A DNA stretch of 64,000 bases from Hymenopus coronatus (taxonomy: Eukaryota > Arthropoda > Insecta > Mantodea > Hymenopodidae): positions 12,516,501 to 12,580,500 of the forward strand of contig CM060887.1 in the NCBI GenBank assembly GCA_030762935.1, given 5' to 3'. Below, piece by piece: positions 11,700-22,723 of the stretch. The position numbers were made by a program, and so were the translations under genes. Under the pieces are notes generated by a model, which saw only the letters and a list, made by a program, of their open reading frames with translations, was not told the DNA's origin and searched no databases. Numbering within the stretch: the stretch's first letter is position 1; each line of letters opens with the position of its first letter.

Positions 11700-12401
11700 T
11701 GTGGACAGCATAGCTCAAAAACGAAAAGACCGTTGAATACCAAACTTGGTATTTAAATTTGGTATCTTCCAAGGATGCAACGCGTAGATTTTAAAGAAAA
11801 ATCCCCCCACCCCAACTACCATTTACATGTATCATTTTTCGAAAATTTTGACTTTTTTAAAAATGGCTCAAGCGATTTTATTGAAAATATCGTATATTAT
11901 AGACATTTACCTGACAAATAAAATGTTTATCTTGAATTTTCTGGGAATAGCCTCTGAAGACTACTTTATTCTGGATGAATTTTGAGAAATTTTGCATAAC
12001 TGCTAAACCGTAAGAGATAGATAAAAACTTACCACACAAAAAAATGTAAAGCACATTAAAACACACAATTTATGTTATATACATTTTTTTCATGCAGTTG
12101 GTCGTTTTTGAGATATTCCTTGTTTCTTGTTTCAGCCTTGAAAAACACACTTTTCTCATACGGGAATTTGTCAGCTCCTGTCCATACAAACAAAGGAACT
12201 CCAGTCACATAGCAACCAGCTTTTGACTATCACTTAAACCTACGACATTCCCTTATTTCGCTTCTACTTGCAAGGAAGCAAATAATAGGACTATTTCTGC
12301 TACTTTTTTCTCGGTTGGATAAAGTAAATATTAGCGTAAGCTTTTTAACAATAATTTGTTGCAGAGATGTAGAGAAAGTCATGTGAATGGAACACATCAG
12401 A
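11538..12401 (+). repeat. R repeat copy 5, full length
   Basis: One of the best full-length copies. T-run then ACTTTCTCTACACG and tatagagaaggtattg; the internal (GT)n at 11659-11698; a gatgcaacgcgtagatttt block; cttgaattttctgggaatag; gctaaaccgtaagagatag; catacaaacaaaggaact; and the end gatgtagagaaagtcatgtg, gaacacatcag, then a T-run. No open frame longer than the microsatellite frame. Most copies here can be aligned to it. The CTATGTACATAG palindrome is partly deleted in this copy. Confidence 0.9.
11659..11698. repeat. (GT)20 microsatellite inside R copy 5
   Basis: Uninterrupted GT run at the same internal position as the (AC)21 of reverse copy 1. Confidence 0.95.
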
Positions 12402-12937
12402 TTTTTTTCACATGCTCCTCTATCTATCTTTAAGTGTTTCAAATTTCATGCAGATATGTTTAAGGGGTTTTAGAGAAAAAAGATTTTGCTTTTATCATAC
12501 TAGGTAATGAATCTGTATTCCACATGGCACATAAATTATAATTTAAAAATCATTAGAAATACTATCAAATTATTTTAACATTAATACACAAAACAAACAT
12601 ATAGAAACTTTTCCCTCCAGTTTTCTTTAAAAAAAAAAATTAAACTTAAATGTTTGTAACAATTTATTCTTAGTGTCACAAAAACATCTTTTTAAGTTCA
12701 TTTTATCTGACTTTTTGTTCAAAATTTGAACAAGAGAGAATAGAATCTTCGTCGTATGGAACATTTTAATGCGCAAAAGTGTAAGAAATATCAAAGTCTA
12801 ATAAAAAGCATTAGAAATAACTACAGGCCAATAGAAAGTGTGCATGTTTTGAAGTTTTAAAGTGCTCTGAGGGCGAACGTTTTATTTAAGTGATGCTTAA
12901 AAAGTATTTCTAAACATTTTAAAAATTGTTTGGTAAA
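12402..12937. other. No recognised feature
   Basis: AT-rich downstream flank of R copy 5. A few words recall the flanks of R copies 19 and 22 in inverted sense, but not convincingly. Confidence 0.5.
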
Positions 12938-13370
12938 TTATGACAAATTTGCTGTACGGGTACGCTTAAATGAGCAGAAAAAGCCAGCGCTAAAACATGT
13001 GAGTGCCCTACATTGTCTCATTGGTTGAGAATCGCCAAGTAATGTTTGCCTAGCTGATCGACGCCACGCCAAGCCACGTTGTGTTCCGGAAGAGGCCCCG
13101 CCGCTCCCCTGCCCCTGTCGTCCTGTTTGTTCGGCCGTTGTTCGAACCAAGGCCATCAGGTGGAGCTTCGACCTCTTCAAGGATAGGTGAAGACAGTGCA
13201 GCAGCAGTAACAACTCCTGACTTATCTACACGATGCAAATGATGATACCGCAACATTTCATGTCTCCCAACTCCTTGGTATTGTCTGCTGGTGAACTTTT
13301 CTTTGTTCCATCTCAATCGGTAAATTGTACACACGCACATCGCGTGAGAAACAAAAGGTGACACTCCACC
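12938..13370 (-). other. GC-rich island with overlapping reverse-strand open frames
   Basis: A clearly GC-richer block (about 13020-13220) in AT-rich sequence. The reverse strand has overlapping open frames of about 91 and 104 codons; the longer reads through ...YHHLHRVDKSGVVTAAA... without low-complexity bias. No domain, splice signal pair or homologue could be named. It may be a host exon, a CpG-island relic or an unrecognised SINE. Confidence 0.2.
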
Positions 13371-13675
13371 TGTCTAATGCCCATTGTTGAAATCATTACA
13401 TGCATTTGAAGAAAACCATAAATAAAACACTATCAGTACACTAGTTGCACTTGGGAGAAAGGAGTATACGCAAATTCAATCTCCAGTTGTGTTCTTTAGG
13501 TAGAATGCTCACAACAAAATATCTATTAGGGAATAGGAATTGAAGATTACAATAACAGTGAGTCAAAATTAAATTAGACCCGAATGGTTAAAACATATAG
13601 GTTAATCGACATACATGTATTATGTTGAGATTTCGTCATTAATTAGCTTCTACTGTTTATCTCATCTTGACACAC

Positions 13676-13676
<1 letters not shown>

Positions 13677-13720
<44 letters not shown>

Positions 13721-13721
13721 T
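13677..13721. repeat. (TTA)n microsatellite
   Basis: About 15 ATT/TTA units, pure. Confidence 0.95.
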
Positions 13722-14192
13722 AATGTCTACTATCTATCTCAACTTAATCTCGCCATATTTGTAATTTTTATACGTTAAAAATTCGACTTGCAGGTTATTT
13801 CCAATAAGATGACATACCACCTCATTATGCCTCTCACTCTAAGTGCCTATCTTCACTGCACATATTTTGTTCAATGGTTTGGTCGTGGTGGACCATTGCG
13901 CTGGCCTCTACAATCCGCAAATATTACACCAAGTGATTTTTATCATAGGTATAACAAAGAAATTTGAGTATAGGGGGAAGTGCGTGCCATCGATGACCTA
14001 AACTATCTTAATTCACGATGCGATATCCATTCTCCACGAAATGTGTGTACGGGCTCTAAGTGTTACTGTTAATCGCTGGTTTCTTTGTTTTCAGCTTAAT
14101 GGCGAACATGCTGACACCCGAATTTAAATTCTTTATTACATGTATGTAATAGTATAGCAAACCTAGTGGTAGCTTAATTTTGACTCATTTTG

Positions 14193-14650
14193 TAGGGTCC
14201 TTAAATTATAAGGTAACCCCTGTCGCGGCCTCTCTCCACTGCGCGAGAGATCCGAGAGTTGCCGGGAAAGTGGTGCCGGCAAAGGTGCACTAAAATACGT
14301 ATCTTAAGATAAATTACTCAAATGTTGACCTTCTGCTCGCACAAGGGCAGCACAGTTTGCGAAAACATTCTCGCTCACTCGTCTAAGCTTGGCAGCAGGA
14401 ATCCTTGTGATTTCTTGCACGATGTTATCACTAAGTTTCTGTGGATTACATAGGGATTTCTGCTGCTGAATGAGAACATCTATAACTTGTCATACTGCCT
14501 GTTTGGAAGCAGATGGTCAACATCTTCATCATTTATTTAAGGAAAGGATTCCAGTACGTCTTTGCGGCACCACTTTCCCGGCGACTCTTGGATTTTTCGC
14601 GCAGTGGAGATAGGCCGCGACAGGGGTTTCCTTATAATTTAATGGCCCTA
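14193..14650. mobile_element. 458-bp DNA transposon remnant with 86-bp terminal inverted repeats
   Basis: The left 86 bases (14193-14278) and the reverse complement of the right 86 bases (14565-14650) differ at about 8 positions. Both begin TAGGG and share TTAAATTATAAGG, CCCCTGTCGCGGCC and CCGGGAAAGTGGTGCCG. The outermost TA on both sides suggests a TA target duplication, as in the Tc1/mariner (IS630) superfamily. The interior keeps only the C-terminal end of a transposase frame (reverse strand), so this is an internal-deletion derivative and cannot move on its own. Confidence 0.8.
14310..14490 (-). pseudogene. C-terminal fragment of a Tc1/mariner-like transposase
   Basis: The reverse strand carries about 50-60 codons open to a natural stop, ending ...RAEGQHLSNLS. 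Motifs such as IPAAKLRRVSENVF and CAALVRAEGQH are typical of the tail of IS630/Tc1-like transposases, where a helix is followed by an 'NGG/EGxH' end. The catalytic DDE region is absent. It lies between the 86-bp inverted repeats, so it belongs to that element. Family assignment is by general resemblance; superfamily level is moderately sure, subfamily not. Confidence 0.55.
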
Positions 14651-14879
14651 TATATTGCGATAGTAGTGATAGAAAAAAGCATGTGTTTATAACATCTACA
14701 TACGATTTTTACATAGCACAAAAATTCCCATTCTTAGCGCCAGTGTTTTGTGACAAATGTCTCTTTCCCAGAATTGTGACGTTTGATAACAACTGCTGAG
14801 AGAGAGAATCAAATACTATTAACTAAGTTTTGTCTCAAGAAATTCCACATTATTGCAAGAAGTTAATTGAATGTTTACG

Positions 14880-14945
14880 CAACGTCTCGCTGTGTAAGAC
14901 GTGACGTCAGTCTCTAACAACAAACCGGAAAGAGTGGCCAATTTC
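14880..14945. promoter_or_regulatory. CRE + ETS + CCAAT motif cluster
   Basis: Full palindromic CRE TGACGTCA (14902-14909), an ETS core ACCGGAA (14924-14930) and a CCAAT box (14938-14942) fall within 41 bp. This spacing occurs in real animal promoters, but no exon was recognised next to it. Confidence 0.25.
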
Positions 14946-15310
14946 TCATTTCCTTTCTCTTGTCCAGAGGCAAACTGTTCAAGGCCACCATCACGTTACA
15001 CCTTGTCGGGCCAGTTTACTCATCACCGATAGATAGCGTCGGGAAAAAACTTGCTTCTGTATTCGCCTTTGTGCTGCTTTGCTTCTTAAGTCTGTAACAT
15101 TAACATTATTGCTTTAAAATAACCTTCTAGACCATAGTGTTGTTTTGTTTATGGCATTTTGGGTTGGATTCTCTGCATTTTGTGCTGGTAATCTCTTTTT
15201 AAAATTAATAAATTTAAAGGTAACCCGATTATCTTATGAATTTATTATATTAACACGAATTACTCCATAAATCTCTATAACATTTAGAAAATAGATTAAC
15301 TTTAAGTCAT
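14946..15310. other. No recognised feature
   Basis: Region after the motif cluster. No long open frame, no R landmark. Confidence 0.6.
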
Positions 15311-15377
15311 AGCTAGGATTTGAACCACGGATCTTCCGGTCTCTAACCGGTTGCTGTACCACTGAGCTACTTGTGTG
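15311..15377 (-). repeat. SINE family B, copy 2 (tRNA-like head)
   Basis: Reverse strand: agtagctcagtggtacagc, ccggttagagaccgg (short anticodon-like stem) and cgtggttcaaatcctagc. It is 175 bp from copy 3 in opposite orientation. It could be a tRNA pseudogene rather than a SINE copy. Confidence 0.6.
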
Positions 15378-15552
15378 AAAAAACAATTAAATTAATACTA
15401 ATTGACCATAATAGCTGACTATACTATACAACCTGGGACTTCTACGACATTGTAAGTCACCATTGGAGTATGTCATCTCAAAATAATTTGAGATCACTTG
15501 TGTTTTACCGGGAAACATGGGAGTCAATTGAGAAATGTAATGCCCTGTCTGT

Positions 15553-15660
15553 ATGTTGCCACGGTAGCTCAGTGGTGGAGCAGCCGGCTAGAGACTGGGA
15601 GATTCGTGGTTCAAATACCGGCTATGGCATTGAATTTTTGAGTTTGACTCTATCTACTTT
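15553..15660 (+). repeat. SINE family B, copy 3
   Basis: tRNA-like head gttgccacggtagctcagtg, gccggctagagactggg and cgtggttcaaataccggc, closing with a near-complementary acceptor-like ctatggc. The short tail is attgaatttttgagtttg. The acceptor stem has one mismatch and no canonical 5-bp anticodon stem, so a functional tRNA is unlikely. Confidence 0.65.
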
Positions 15661-15767
15661 ACTGCACGTATGTGCATGAACAATAAATTAACACTTCCTA
15701 CCTGTTATTAGAGATATAGAATACGGATAATGATATTTATTTTGAGGTTTCAATTGTTCTATTTAAG

Positions 15768-16254
15768 TCTTACTTGGATGTATTGAATTCCACCCAAAAT
15801 TAGATACCAAGGTTTCAACGGAAGTACGTGTTTTGAAGACCCTGAATAAAAATTGTTTTTGAAAAAGTTCCATGGGTGTATACGTAAGGGTGGGTATTTA
15901 CTATCTTCCAAACATGCGACACATACATTTTCAAAACAAAACAAAAAAAAAAATCTCCACCACAAAGTATCTACCTTTTATATGGAACATTGTTTGAATC
16001 TTTTTATTTTCTCAAAAATAGGTCTTACGAGTTTGATTAAATACAATAAAATATATTCATGACAAGTAAATGTATATCACGAATTTTCTGGGAATAGCCT
16101 GTGAAGGAATCTTATATAATGTTGTATAACTGGTAACCGTTACGTGATAAGAGGAGAACTCTTTTAAAAGGTTCGCGCTTTAAAACACAGTGTTTGTGGC
16201 GTCAGTCTTTTTTGAGATGTCCTTATTAGTGCTTCGATTTGCTCAATACTTTTT
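15768..16254 (+). repeat. R repeat copy 6, both ends lost
   Basis: Starts at the tattgaattccacccaaaa block and runs in order to caatacttttt, where R copy 7 begins with ACTTTCTCTAG. Joined head-to-tail with copy 7. Confidence 0.8.
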
Positions 16255-17030
16255 ACTTTCTCTAGCCAGTATGTGCAATGTACATAGTGGATGAAAAAGG
16301 TATTGTACTCCACCCAAAAATTCGATTTAGATATTTCACCGGAACTGTTTTGAAGTCCCCTGAGTCCGAAAAATGTATTGTATGTCTTTGGACAGCCTAG
16401 TTCAAAAACGAAAGGTCCATTAAATACCAAACTAGGTATTTAAGTTAAGTATCTCTCGAGCATGCGACACAAAGATTCTCAGGAAAATTCCCCCACCCTT
16501 TATATGAAAAAATCTTCAAAAATATTAGTTTTCTCAAAAATAGCTCTAACGATTTTGATAGCATATTTAAGATATTCATATAACAAATAATATGCATATC
16601 GAAATTTTAGGAGTAGCATCTGAATACCTTTTTATTCTGGATGAATTTTGTATAACTGGTAAACCGTAAGAGATAGACAAAAACACTGCGCAAAAATGAA
16701 GATCTCATTAAAACACATCATCTATGTCATATACGCTTTTTGTAGAACTACCCGTTTCTGAGATATTACGTGTTATTGATTTCAGCTTTAAAATATTTAT
16801 ACTTTTCTCAAACAGAACATACCAACCTCACTTGTTTCACATAGCGCCGAGTTTTTAAAAGATTTGATTATCGCTTTAGGCTAATTATTCCGTTCTTTCC
16901 CTCCTACTTAAAAGAAAGCAATAGGACCAATTATGCTACTATTTATCTTGATTAGCCTGATGCAGATAAAAGAATAATCTTTTGTATTTGGAACAGCTAG
17001 AGAAAGTTATGTGAATGGAACACATCAGAT
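16255..17030 (+). repeat. R repeat copy 7
   Basis: Both ends present: ACTTTCTCTAG after a T-run and gaacacatcag before a T-run. It has internal deletions, including the GT site. Its palindrome region reads cagtatgtgcaatgtacata. Confidence 0.85.
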
Positions 17031-17335
17031 TTTTCATCATTGCTAAGTTCCGTCGTCATTCACTTGTTTCTCGTGATTGCATGAAAGGAATACCGCCAGC
17101 ATATAAAATATGTTACTGTCGCTATTCCATTCGCATTTATAACAAAGCGTATAGCTATTTCTGCGAAGCTTTATTCTGATTAAAATTAAGTAAATCACCA
17201 GCCAGGCGTCTCTTAGGGCTCGTGACCTTGCTACACTAAAACCTCATATTCAACAGCTGCGAGCAATTAATTTTATTTTCGTATAATTATTATTTTTGTT
17301 GTTAATTATTTTCGAAAAATATTATGTGTTATTTT

Positions 17336-17820
17336 CAGATGACTTTCTGTACATCTCTGTCCATCTCTTACTGTTTGCCAGTAGTGCAAAATTCAGAAAA
17401 GTTCATCCAGAATAAAGAGGTCTTCAGAGGCTATTCTAGAATATTCAAGATATACATTTTATTTGTCATGTAAATATCTTAAATATAAGAGATTTTAATC
17501 AAAATCGTTAGACCCATTTTTGAGAAAGCCAACATTTTCGAAATGTTTCCATGTAAAGGGTAGTTGGGGATGGGATTTTCTTGAAATCTTCGTGTCACAT
17601 CCTTGGAAAGTACTCAGCTTAAATATCAAGTTTGGTACTTAACGGACTTTTCGTTCTTGTGCTATGCTGCACACACACACACACACTTAACAAAAGTGTT
17701 TTTTTTTTATTCAGGGGGTTCCAAAAAATGTATTTTGGGGTGAAAACTCGGTGTCGAATTTTTGGGTGCAATACAATACGTTCTCTCTACACTATGCACA
17801 TAGTAGGTGTAGAAAAAGTA
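17336..17820 (-). repeat. R repeat copy 8, internally deleted
   Basis: Keeps both terminal parts on the reverse strand (gactttctgtacatctctg at one side, gtgtagaaaaagtaaaaa at the other) but lacks most of the 3' third. It looks like a shorter derivative with both ends. Confidence 0.8.
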
Positions 17821-17829
17821 AAAATGGTG

Positions 17830-18640
17830 AGCTGGAGGATCTTAGTGTTAGCAAACGTGGGACAAAGCCGCAACTCTTAGCAGCAGTGGAAGAGCGTGTT
17901 CACGAATAAAGTGGTTTTTGCGTGGGTAGAAAAGCGTCGCTGATTGCGAGTTAAGAATCGATAGTGTAACAGATGTTTCTTCCACAATTTAAGTTGTTTG
18001 AAATAAAAGACTGAAAGTGGCTAACATTGTTATCGGCTAACACAGAGTGTAATTGAATTAAGGTTTCCCTTTTATACTGTTGAAACACTCAGGGCTTTTT
18101 CCCAGTCTTTCTCTCATTGCACTCTTTATATATAAGGAAACAGTTTATTTTGGGTTCTTAAAGCCTAGAGATTGAAACGATCGGAGTCCATGATACTATC
18201 AAGTCTTTTTACATTAATTAATATTGGATTTAGATTTAAAGCACGCGTGTGACTGCTGTGTAGAGAAACGAAAACATTAACATTAGCAGATAGCTCTAAC
18301 TATTCTTACAAAAGCTTATATTTCTGTCTACTTATTGTTAAAACTGCTAAACTTTTAATTCACACACAGTTAAAGCGATAGTCAAGTTTATAAAGAGGAT
18401 GTTGCTATGTGAAGCCTTTAAATGTCCATACTCTTCGCATGGCCACGATAAAAGGGGAGGGGGGAAGCTGAATGATGACTCACAACTTGATAAAATTACC
18501 TAACTATTTTAAAATGGCCAACTCCAGAACTATTTCACTTTCACTGCTTGCTTTAACGAAGTTTTAATATTTTGTCTATCCAGTCATACAAAATCATTCA
18601 GATTCGCAGGCTGTTCTCATTATACATTTGATATGTCTAA
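17830..18640. other. No recognised feature
   Basis: AT-rich unique-looking sequence between two R copies. Confidence 0.6.
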
Positions 18641-18648
18641 GCATTTTT

Positions 18649-19385
18649 ACTTTCCCTACATGTACTATGTACATAGTGTATAGAGAAGGTATTGCACTTC
18701 ACCCAAAAATTCCATACCGAGATTTCACCAGAAATATATGTTTAAGGTCCCCTGTATCCAAAATAAGCATTTTCAGGAAAAGGTCCGTGTGTGTCTGTGA
18801 ACACGATACCTCAAAAACGAAGAAAACCATACTTGGTATTTAAGTTTAGTATCTTCCAGGGATACGACTCGAAGATTTTTTAGAAAAATCCCCCCACCCC
18901 AAACTATCCTTTACATGGAACTTTTTTCGAAAATTTTGATTTTCTCAAAACTGGCTCTAACAATTTTGATTAAAATATCGTATATTAAAGATATGTACCT
19001 GACAAATAAAAAGTATAGCTTGAATTTTCTGCGAATAGCCTCTCAAGACTACTTTATTCTGGACGAATTTTACGGAATTTTGCATAACTGCTAAACTGTA
19101 AGAGATGGACAGAAGCTTACCGCACAAAAAATGTAGTTTACGTTAAAACACAATTTATGTTATAAACATTTTCTTCGTGGAGTTGATCGTTTTTGAGGTA
19201 TTTACTGTTTTTGGTTTCACCTTTAAAAAACTGAACACTTTTCTTATACAGAAATTTGTCAACTCCTGTCCATGCAAACAAAGGAACTTCAGTCACATAG
19301 CAACCAGCTTTTGACTATCGCTTTAACCTATGCTACTCTCTTATTTCGCTTCTACTTACAAGGACGGAACTAATGAGACTTTTTG

Positions 19386-19440
<55 letters not shown>

Positions 19441-19532
19441 CTCTCGATTAGCATGAAGTAAATAGAAGCATAAGTTTTTAACAATAATTTGTTGCAGAGA
19501 TGTACAGAAAGTCATGTGAATGGAACATCAGA
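18649..19532 (+). repeat. R repeat copy 9, full length
   Basis: Full copy from ACTTTCCCTAC (after cattttt) to gaacatcag (before a T-run). Retains ctatgtacatagtgtataga. A (TA)n run has expanded in its 3' third, just before ttttctctcgattagcatg. Confidence 0.9.
19389..19437. repeat. (TA)n microsatellite inside R copy 9
   Basis: About 24 TA units within the 3' third of the R repeat. Confidence 0.95.
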
Positions 19533-19561
19533 TTTTTCATAGTTGGCTTGCCCTCCTATTC

Positions 19562-19885
19562 TTTTTAAGGACCTGAACCCCCCCTAGGACTTACAAGCGG
19601 ATGCCTAGATGTGAGAAGACTTTCGGGAAAACTACAGAATAGAGAACCTGTAACGTGAGGTCGGCCCAAAGCCGGGCTTGTGTGTGAGAAAGTGAATGAT
19701 ATGAAATGGTCGCGAAATGGATGGCAGGTACAGTGATGATGTGGTGGAATGAGTGGCGGGGGAAATCGAAGGACTTGGAGAAAGCCCAGACGCCGCTTCA
19801 ACCACCACAAATCCCACATGCGGTTCCTTGGGGATCGAACCCGGCCCGGCGAGCGGTCTAACCACTTGGGCACGACGCCGCCCAT
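19562..19885 (-). repeat. SINE family E, copy 1 (long form)
   Basis: Reverse strand: gtcgtgcccaagtggttaga (A-box-like), gccgggttcgatccccaagg (near-perfect B-box), ccgcatgtgggatttgtggt and a cccccgccactcattcca block shared with copies near 46780, 47400 and 50600. Its 3' portion is longer than in those copies. The head resembles tRNA-Ser/Leu. Confidence 0.75.
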
Positions 19886-19944
19886 CTTAAATATATGTGT
19901 ATATATAAACAATATCATTAGACAGTTTTTGTAACAATAAAAAG

Positions 19945-20165
19945 CTACGTTAATGTTCCGTATAAAGAGTAGTTTGGATAGGAGATTTTTTTGAAAATCA
20001 CACACACACATACCCGCGCACATATGCACCCTTTTCTAATAATTTTGTTTTTAATTTAAGGAGTCTCAAATAAATATTTTCATTGAAGTCTCGCCTCGAT
20101 TTATTGAAAGCAACTATTGCAAAACTTCCTCTATCTAGTGGCTACATAGTAGGAAACATTAACAA
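19945..20165 (-). repeat. R repeat copy 10, fragment
   Basis: Reverse-strand fragment: taaagagtagtttggatagg, a deletion, cacacacacatac at the GT/CA site, acccttttctaataattt, and tattgcaaaacttcctctat at the palindrome end. Confidence 0.7.
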
Positions 20166-20524
20166 ATTTATAGGCATCAAAGAGTGTAATATATACATAA
20201 TTATATATATATATAGATAGATAATTAATTAAAATCATAACAAAATATCTCCGTGAAGCATCGAAACTGAAAGGGCTGGATTTTCATTAATTAAATGACA
20301 GTGTATAATACTCCATTTACAAATAGATAATTTAGTGTGACTGTTTACATAGAGCAGCCCGAAGGAAACGTAAATAAAAAGGATGAGAAATAAAACCGGA
20401 GAGCACTTGGTATAAACTATCAATATGAGAGGTTCATAGTTTCAACTGAAACTCTTTCTTTCTAAGTCTAATGCGCTGTGAAAAATCAAGCAGCACCGAA
20501 ATTGCTGACTCCTGTGATTATATC

Positions 20525-20532
20525 CTCTAAAG
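20525..20532. repeat. Left target-site duplication of the hAT element
   Basis: CTCTAAAG, identical to 23020-23027. It carries the central TA and flanking T/A positions typical of hAT 8-bp duplications. Confidence 0.93.
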
Positions 20533-20636
20533 CAGTGTTTCCCAACCTTTTGAAGTTCACGGCACCCTTGGGAATAACATTAAACACCAGGGGCACCCTT
20601 CCTTGAATTAAAAGAAAATTAACCTTAATATGTTAA

Positions 20637-20642
20637 TTTATT
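20637..20642 (-). terminator. Polyadenylation signal of the hAT transposase
   Basis: AATAAA on the reverse strand, about 100 nt past the natural stop codon and inside the element's end. Confidence 0.6.
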
Positions 20643-20742
20643 GAAATATTATATAATAATAACGTGCACCGTAACATAATACAGTAAACTTTACTACAAT
20701 CACTGAGTAAAAATACATCAATAAATTTTGTTCGATTAATGA

Positions 20743-22647
20743 TTAATGTGAAACTTGTGATTGATGCTTAGAGCACAGATATGTGATGTCGGGTCTTACA
20801 GTTGACAGTGAAACACGCAAATCATCCTCAAGGTTATTCAGTCTATTTCTTGCTTTGCATTTTATTGTCACCATAGCAGAGAAGGCTTGCTCGCATAGAT
20901 AGAATTTTGAAAAGGGCAAAAGTGCGTTAATTGCTTTCTTCATTAGGTTAGGGTACTCCTCTCTCCGTTGAAGCCAAAAACTAGCCACCGACGCCTCACT
21001 CTTGGTGAACTTACCTTTGAGTGTGGAATCAGCTCAAAGATCAATAAATTCATCTCGTTCGCAAGCAGTGAAATCTATTTCCTCTGCACTATCTACGAAA
21101 TCAAATGGTGAGACAAGCCAGTCGAGATTCGTAGTGGAAATAGTTGGAAAGTACGCATCTATTGCATCTTGCAATCTTGATAAGTGATCACAAATGCGGT
21201 CTTTCAGTTTACCCAGATCTTTATCTCCTGCCACATTAAGAAGAGATGGAAAGTTCGACAAATCTCCTTTTTGAACTGCAGACTTCCAAGTACTAAGTTT
21301 TCTTTTAAAACCTTTCATTTTATTGGTTGAGATTATTGTTTCATGTCGACCCTGCATCGAAACATTCAGTTCATTCAGCCTATGAAAAATATCTGCCAGA
21401 TACGACAGTTCAAAACACCAAGAATCACTTAGTAAGAGCTCATGAAATGTGTCTTGATTTTCATCCTTAAAAAAAGTTTTTAGCTGTTCTTTGAGTTCGA
21501 GAAACCGGTTCAATACACGACCCCGCGACAACCACCTTACTTCTGTGTGAAGTAACAAAGAGGTATGAGCTGCATCCGTTGCGCGACATAACTGTTCAAA
21601 AATTCTGCACTTTAAAGGTCGAGACTTCATATAATTCACCATTTTCACAACTTGGTTAAACATTTCAGCAAAATCTTCATTACACGCTTTCACGACTAAT
21701 GCCTCTCTATGCAGAAAACAGTGAGTTATAATAATGGATGGATTTTCATTGAGAGCTCTGGCAGTAAAACCTTTACTTTTCCCAGACATAGATGGTGCAC
21801 CATCTGTACATATACAACAGTCTTTCCATGAAAGATCATGGTCATTGAGATAGGAATTAATAGAAACGAAAATATCATGACCTGTGGTTGTAGTCTCCAG
21901 CGGTCTACAGAACAGAAACTGTTCACTTATATCTTTTTCATCACTATATCTGATAAAACCAAGGAGTTGCGGTTTGTCACCAATATCGAGACTCTCATCT
22001 ACTTGGAAAGCAAATGTTCTATAAGTTTTTATTTTCTCCGTGACTTGTTCGTTGATATTGCATGACATTTCAGATATCCTGCGGCTGATTGTGTTGTTGG
22101 ACAGAAGAACTTTCGAAATTTGATTAGCTGCTCCTTCGCCAAGTATTGTTGAAACTATAACTTGACATGCAGGGCCAATGATTTCCTCTCCAAGAGTATG
22201 GGGTTTCTTGTTTTTAGCTATCAGTTCTACTACTTTAAATGAGGCTTCAAGAGCAGTATCACCTATGGTCATTCTCTTTACCATTCGCACAGCTGTTTTC
22301 TTCTGCCCTTCTAATATATGTGAAAAATACATTACACTTTTCTGTGACACACTAGGATGCTTTGTTGTAAGATGCCGCTTCAGTTTGCTAGGTACCATGG
22401 CCTCGTTGCTAAGTGTTTCGCCACAAACTAAACACACAGGGACAGGGTTTTCCTCGTTGTTATTCCACTTAAATCCATACGCTAAGTAACTGTCCTGGTA
22501 TGTTCTTTTCTTTCGTTTGTCTTCTTTATGTGGTGAATTCGACGGTCCGAGAGAAACTGTAAGATTTCGCTTCTTAAAGCAAGCAGTAGGAGCCGACTGT
22601 TCACTTTCACTGTCCTGGCGTTTACGTTTAACAATGAACTTATCCAT
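20743..22647 (-). pseudogene. hAT transposase (ZBED5/SCAND3-like), one premature stop
   Basis: hAT transposases cut and paste their DNA through an RNase H-like DDE core and work as multimers in the nucleus. The frame has 635 codons including the final stop. ATG at 22647 opens MDKFIVKRKR. A BED zinc finger lies at residues ~56-98 with C72, C75, H92, H97. Catalytic aspartates sit in FQVDESLD (D217) and CTDGAPSM (D282), with the conserved CFLHREAL and RWLSRGR motifs after them. Codon 538 is TGA (21034-21036). The same frame then continues for 96 residues with YPNLMKKA, FYLCEQAFS (catalytic Glu about 586) and NRLNN...DLR, the hAT C-terminal dimerisation motif. The stop thus removes the third catalytic residue. 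The site may be a CGA-to-TGA change (inference). Host-domesticated ZBED genes share this architecture, but the terminal repeats, target duplication and stop argue for an ordinary transposon copy. Confidence 0.93.
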
Positions 22648-22679
22648 AACTAAACACTGTGAATCAACGCGAGGAAGAC

Positions 22680-22712
22680 AACTGAAAGCGCCAAGCGGTG
22701 TACACTTTTATA
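22680..22712 (-). promoter_or_regulatory. hAT core promoter: TATA box and initiator
   Basis: On the reverse strand TATAAAAG (22712-22705) is followed 29 bases later by the arthropod initiator TCAGTT (22685-22680, predicted +1 A at 22683). This would give a 35-nt leader before the ATG at 22647. The spacing matches insect TATA promoters. Confidence 0.7.
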
Positions 22713-22723
22713 TATTCATCTGT

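Noticed and set aside
11538..12401. R repeat as a classical Helitron
   Set aside because: No CTRR end after a hairpin and no A|T insertion site; outer bases are T on both sides. The Helentron-type reading was kept instead.
15553..15625. A functional tRNA gene
   Set aside because: Acceptor stem mismatch, no good anticodon stem and several similar dispersed copies indicate a SINE head.
19565..20029. 154-codon reverse-strand frame
   Set aside because: It lies over SINE E copy 1 and reads through its GC-rich body.
20743..22647. A domesticated host ZBED-type gene
   Set aside because: The frame lies between hAT terminal inverted repeats with an 8-bp target duplication and has a stop at codon 538, so it is a transposon copy.
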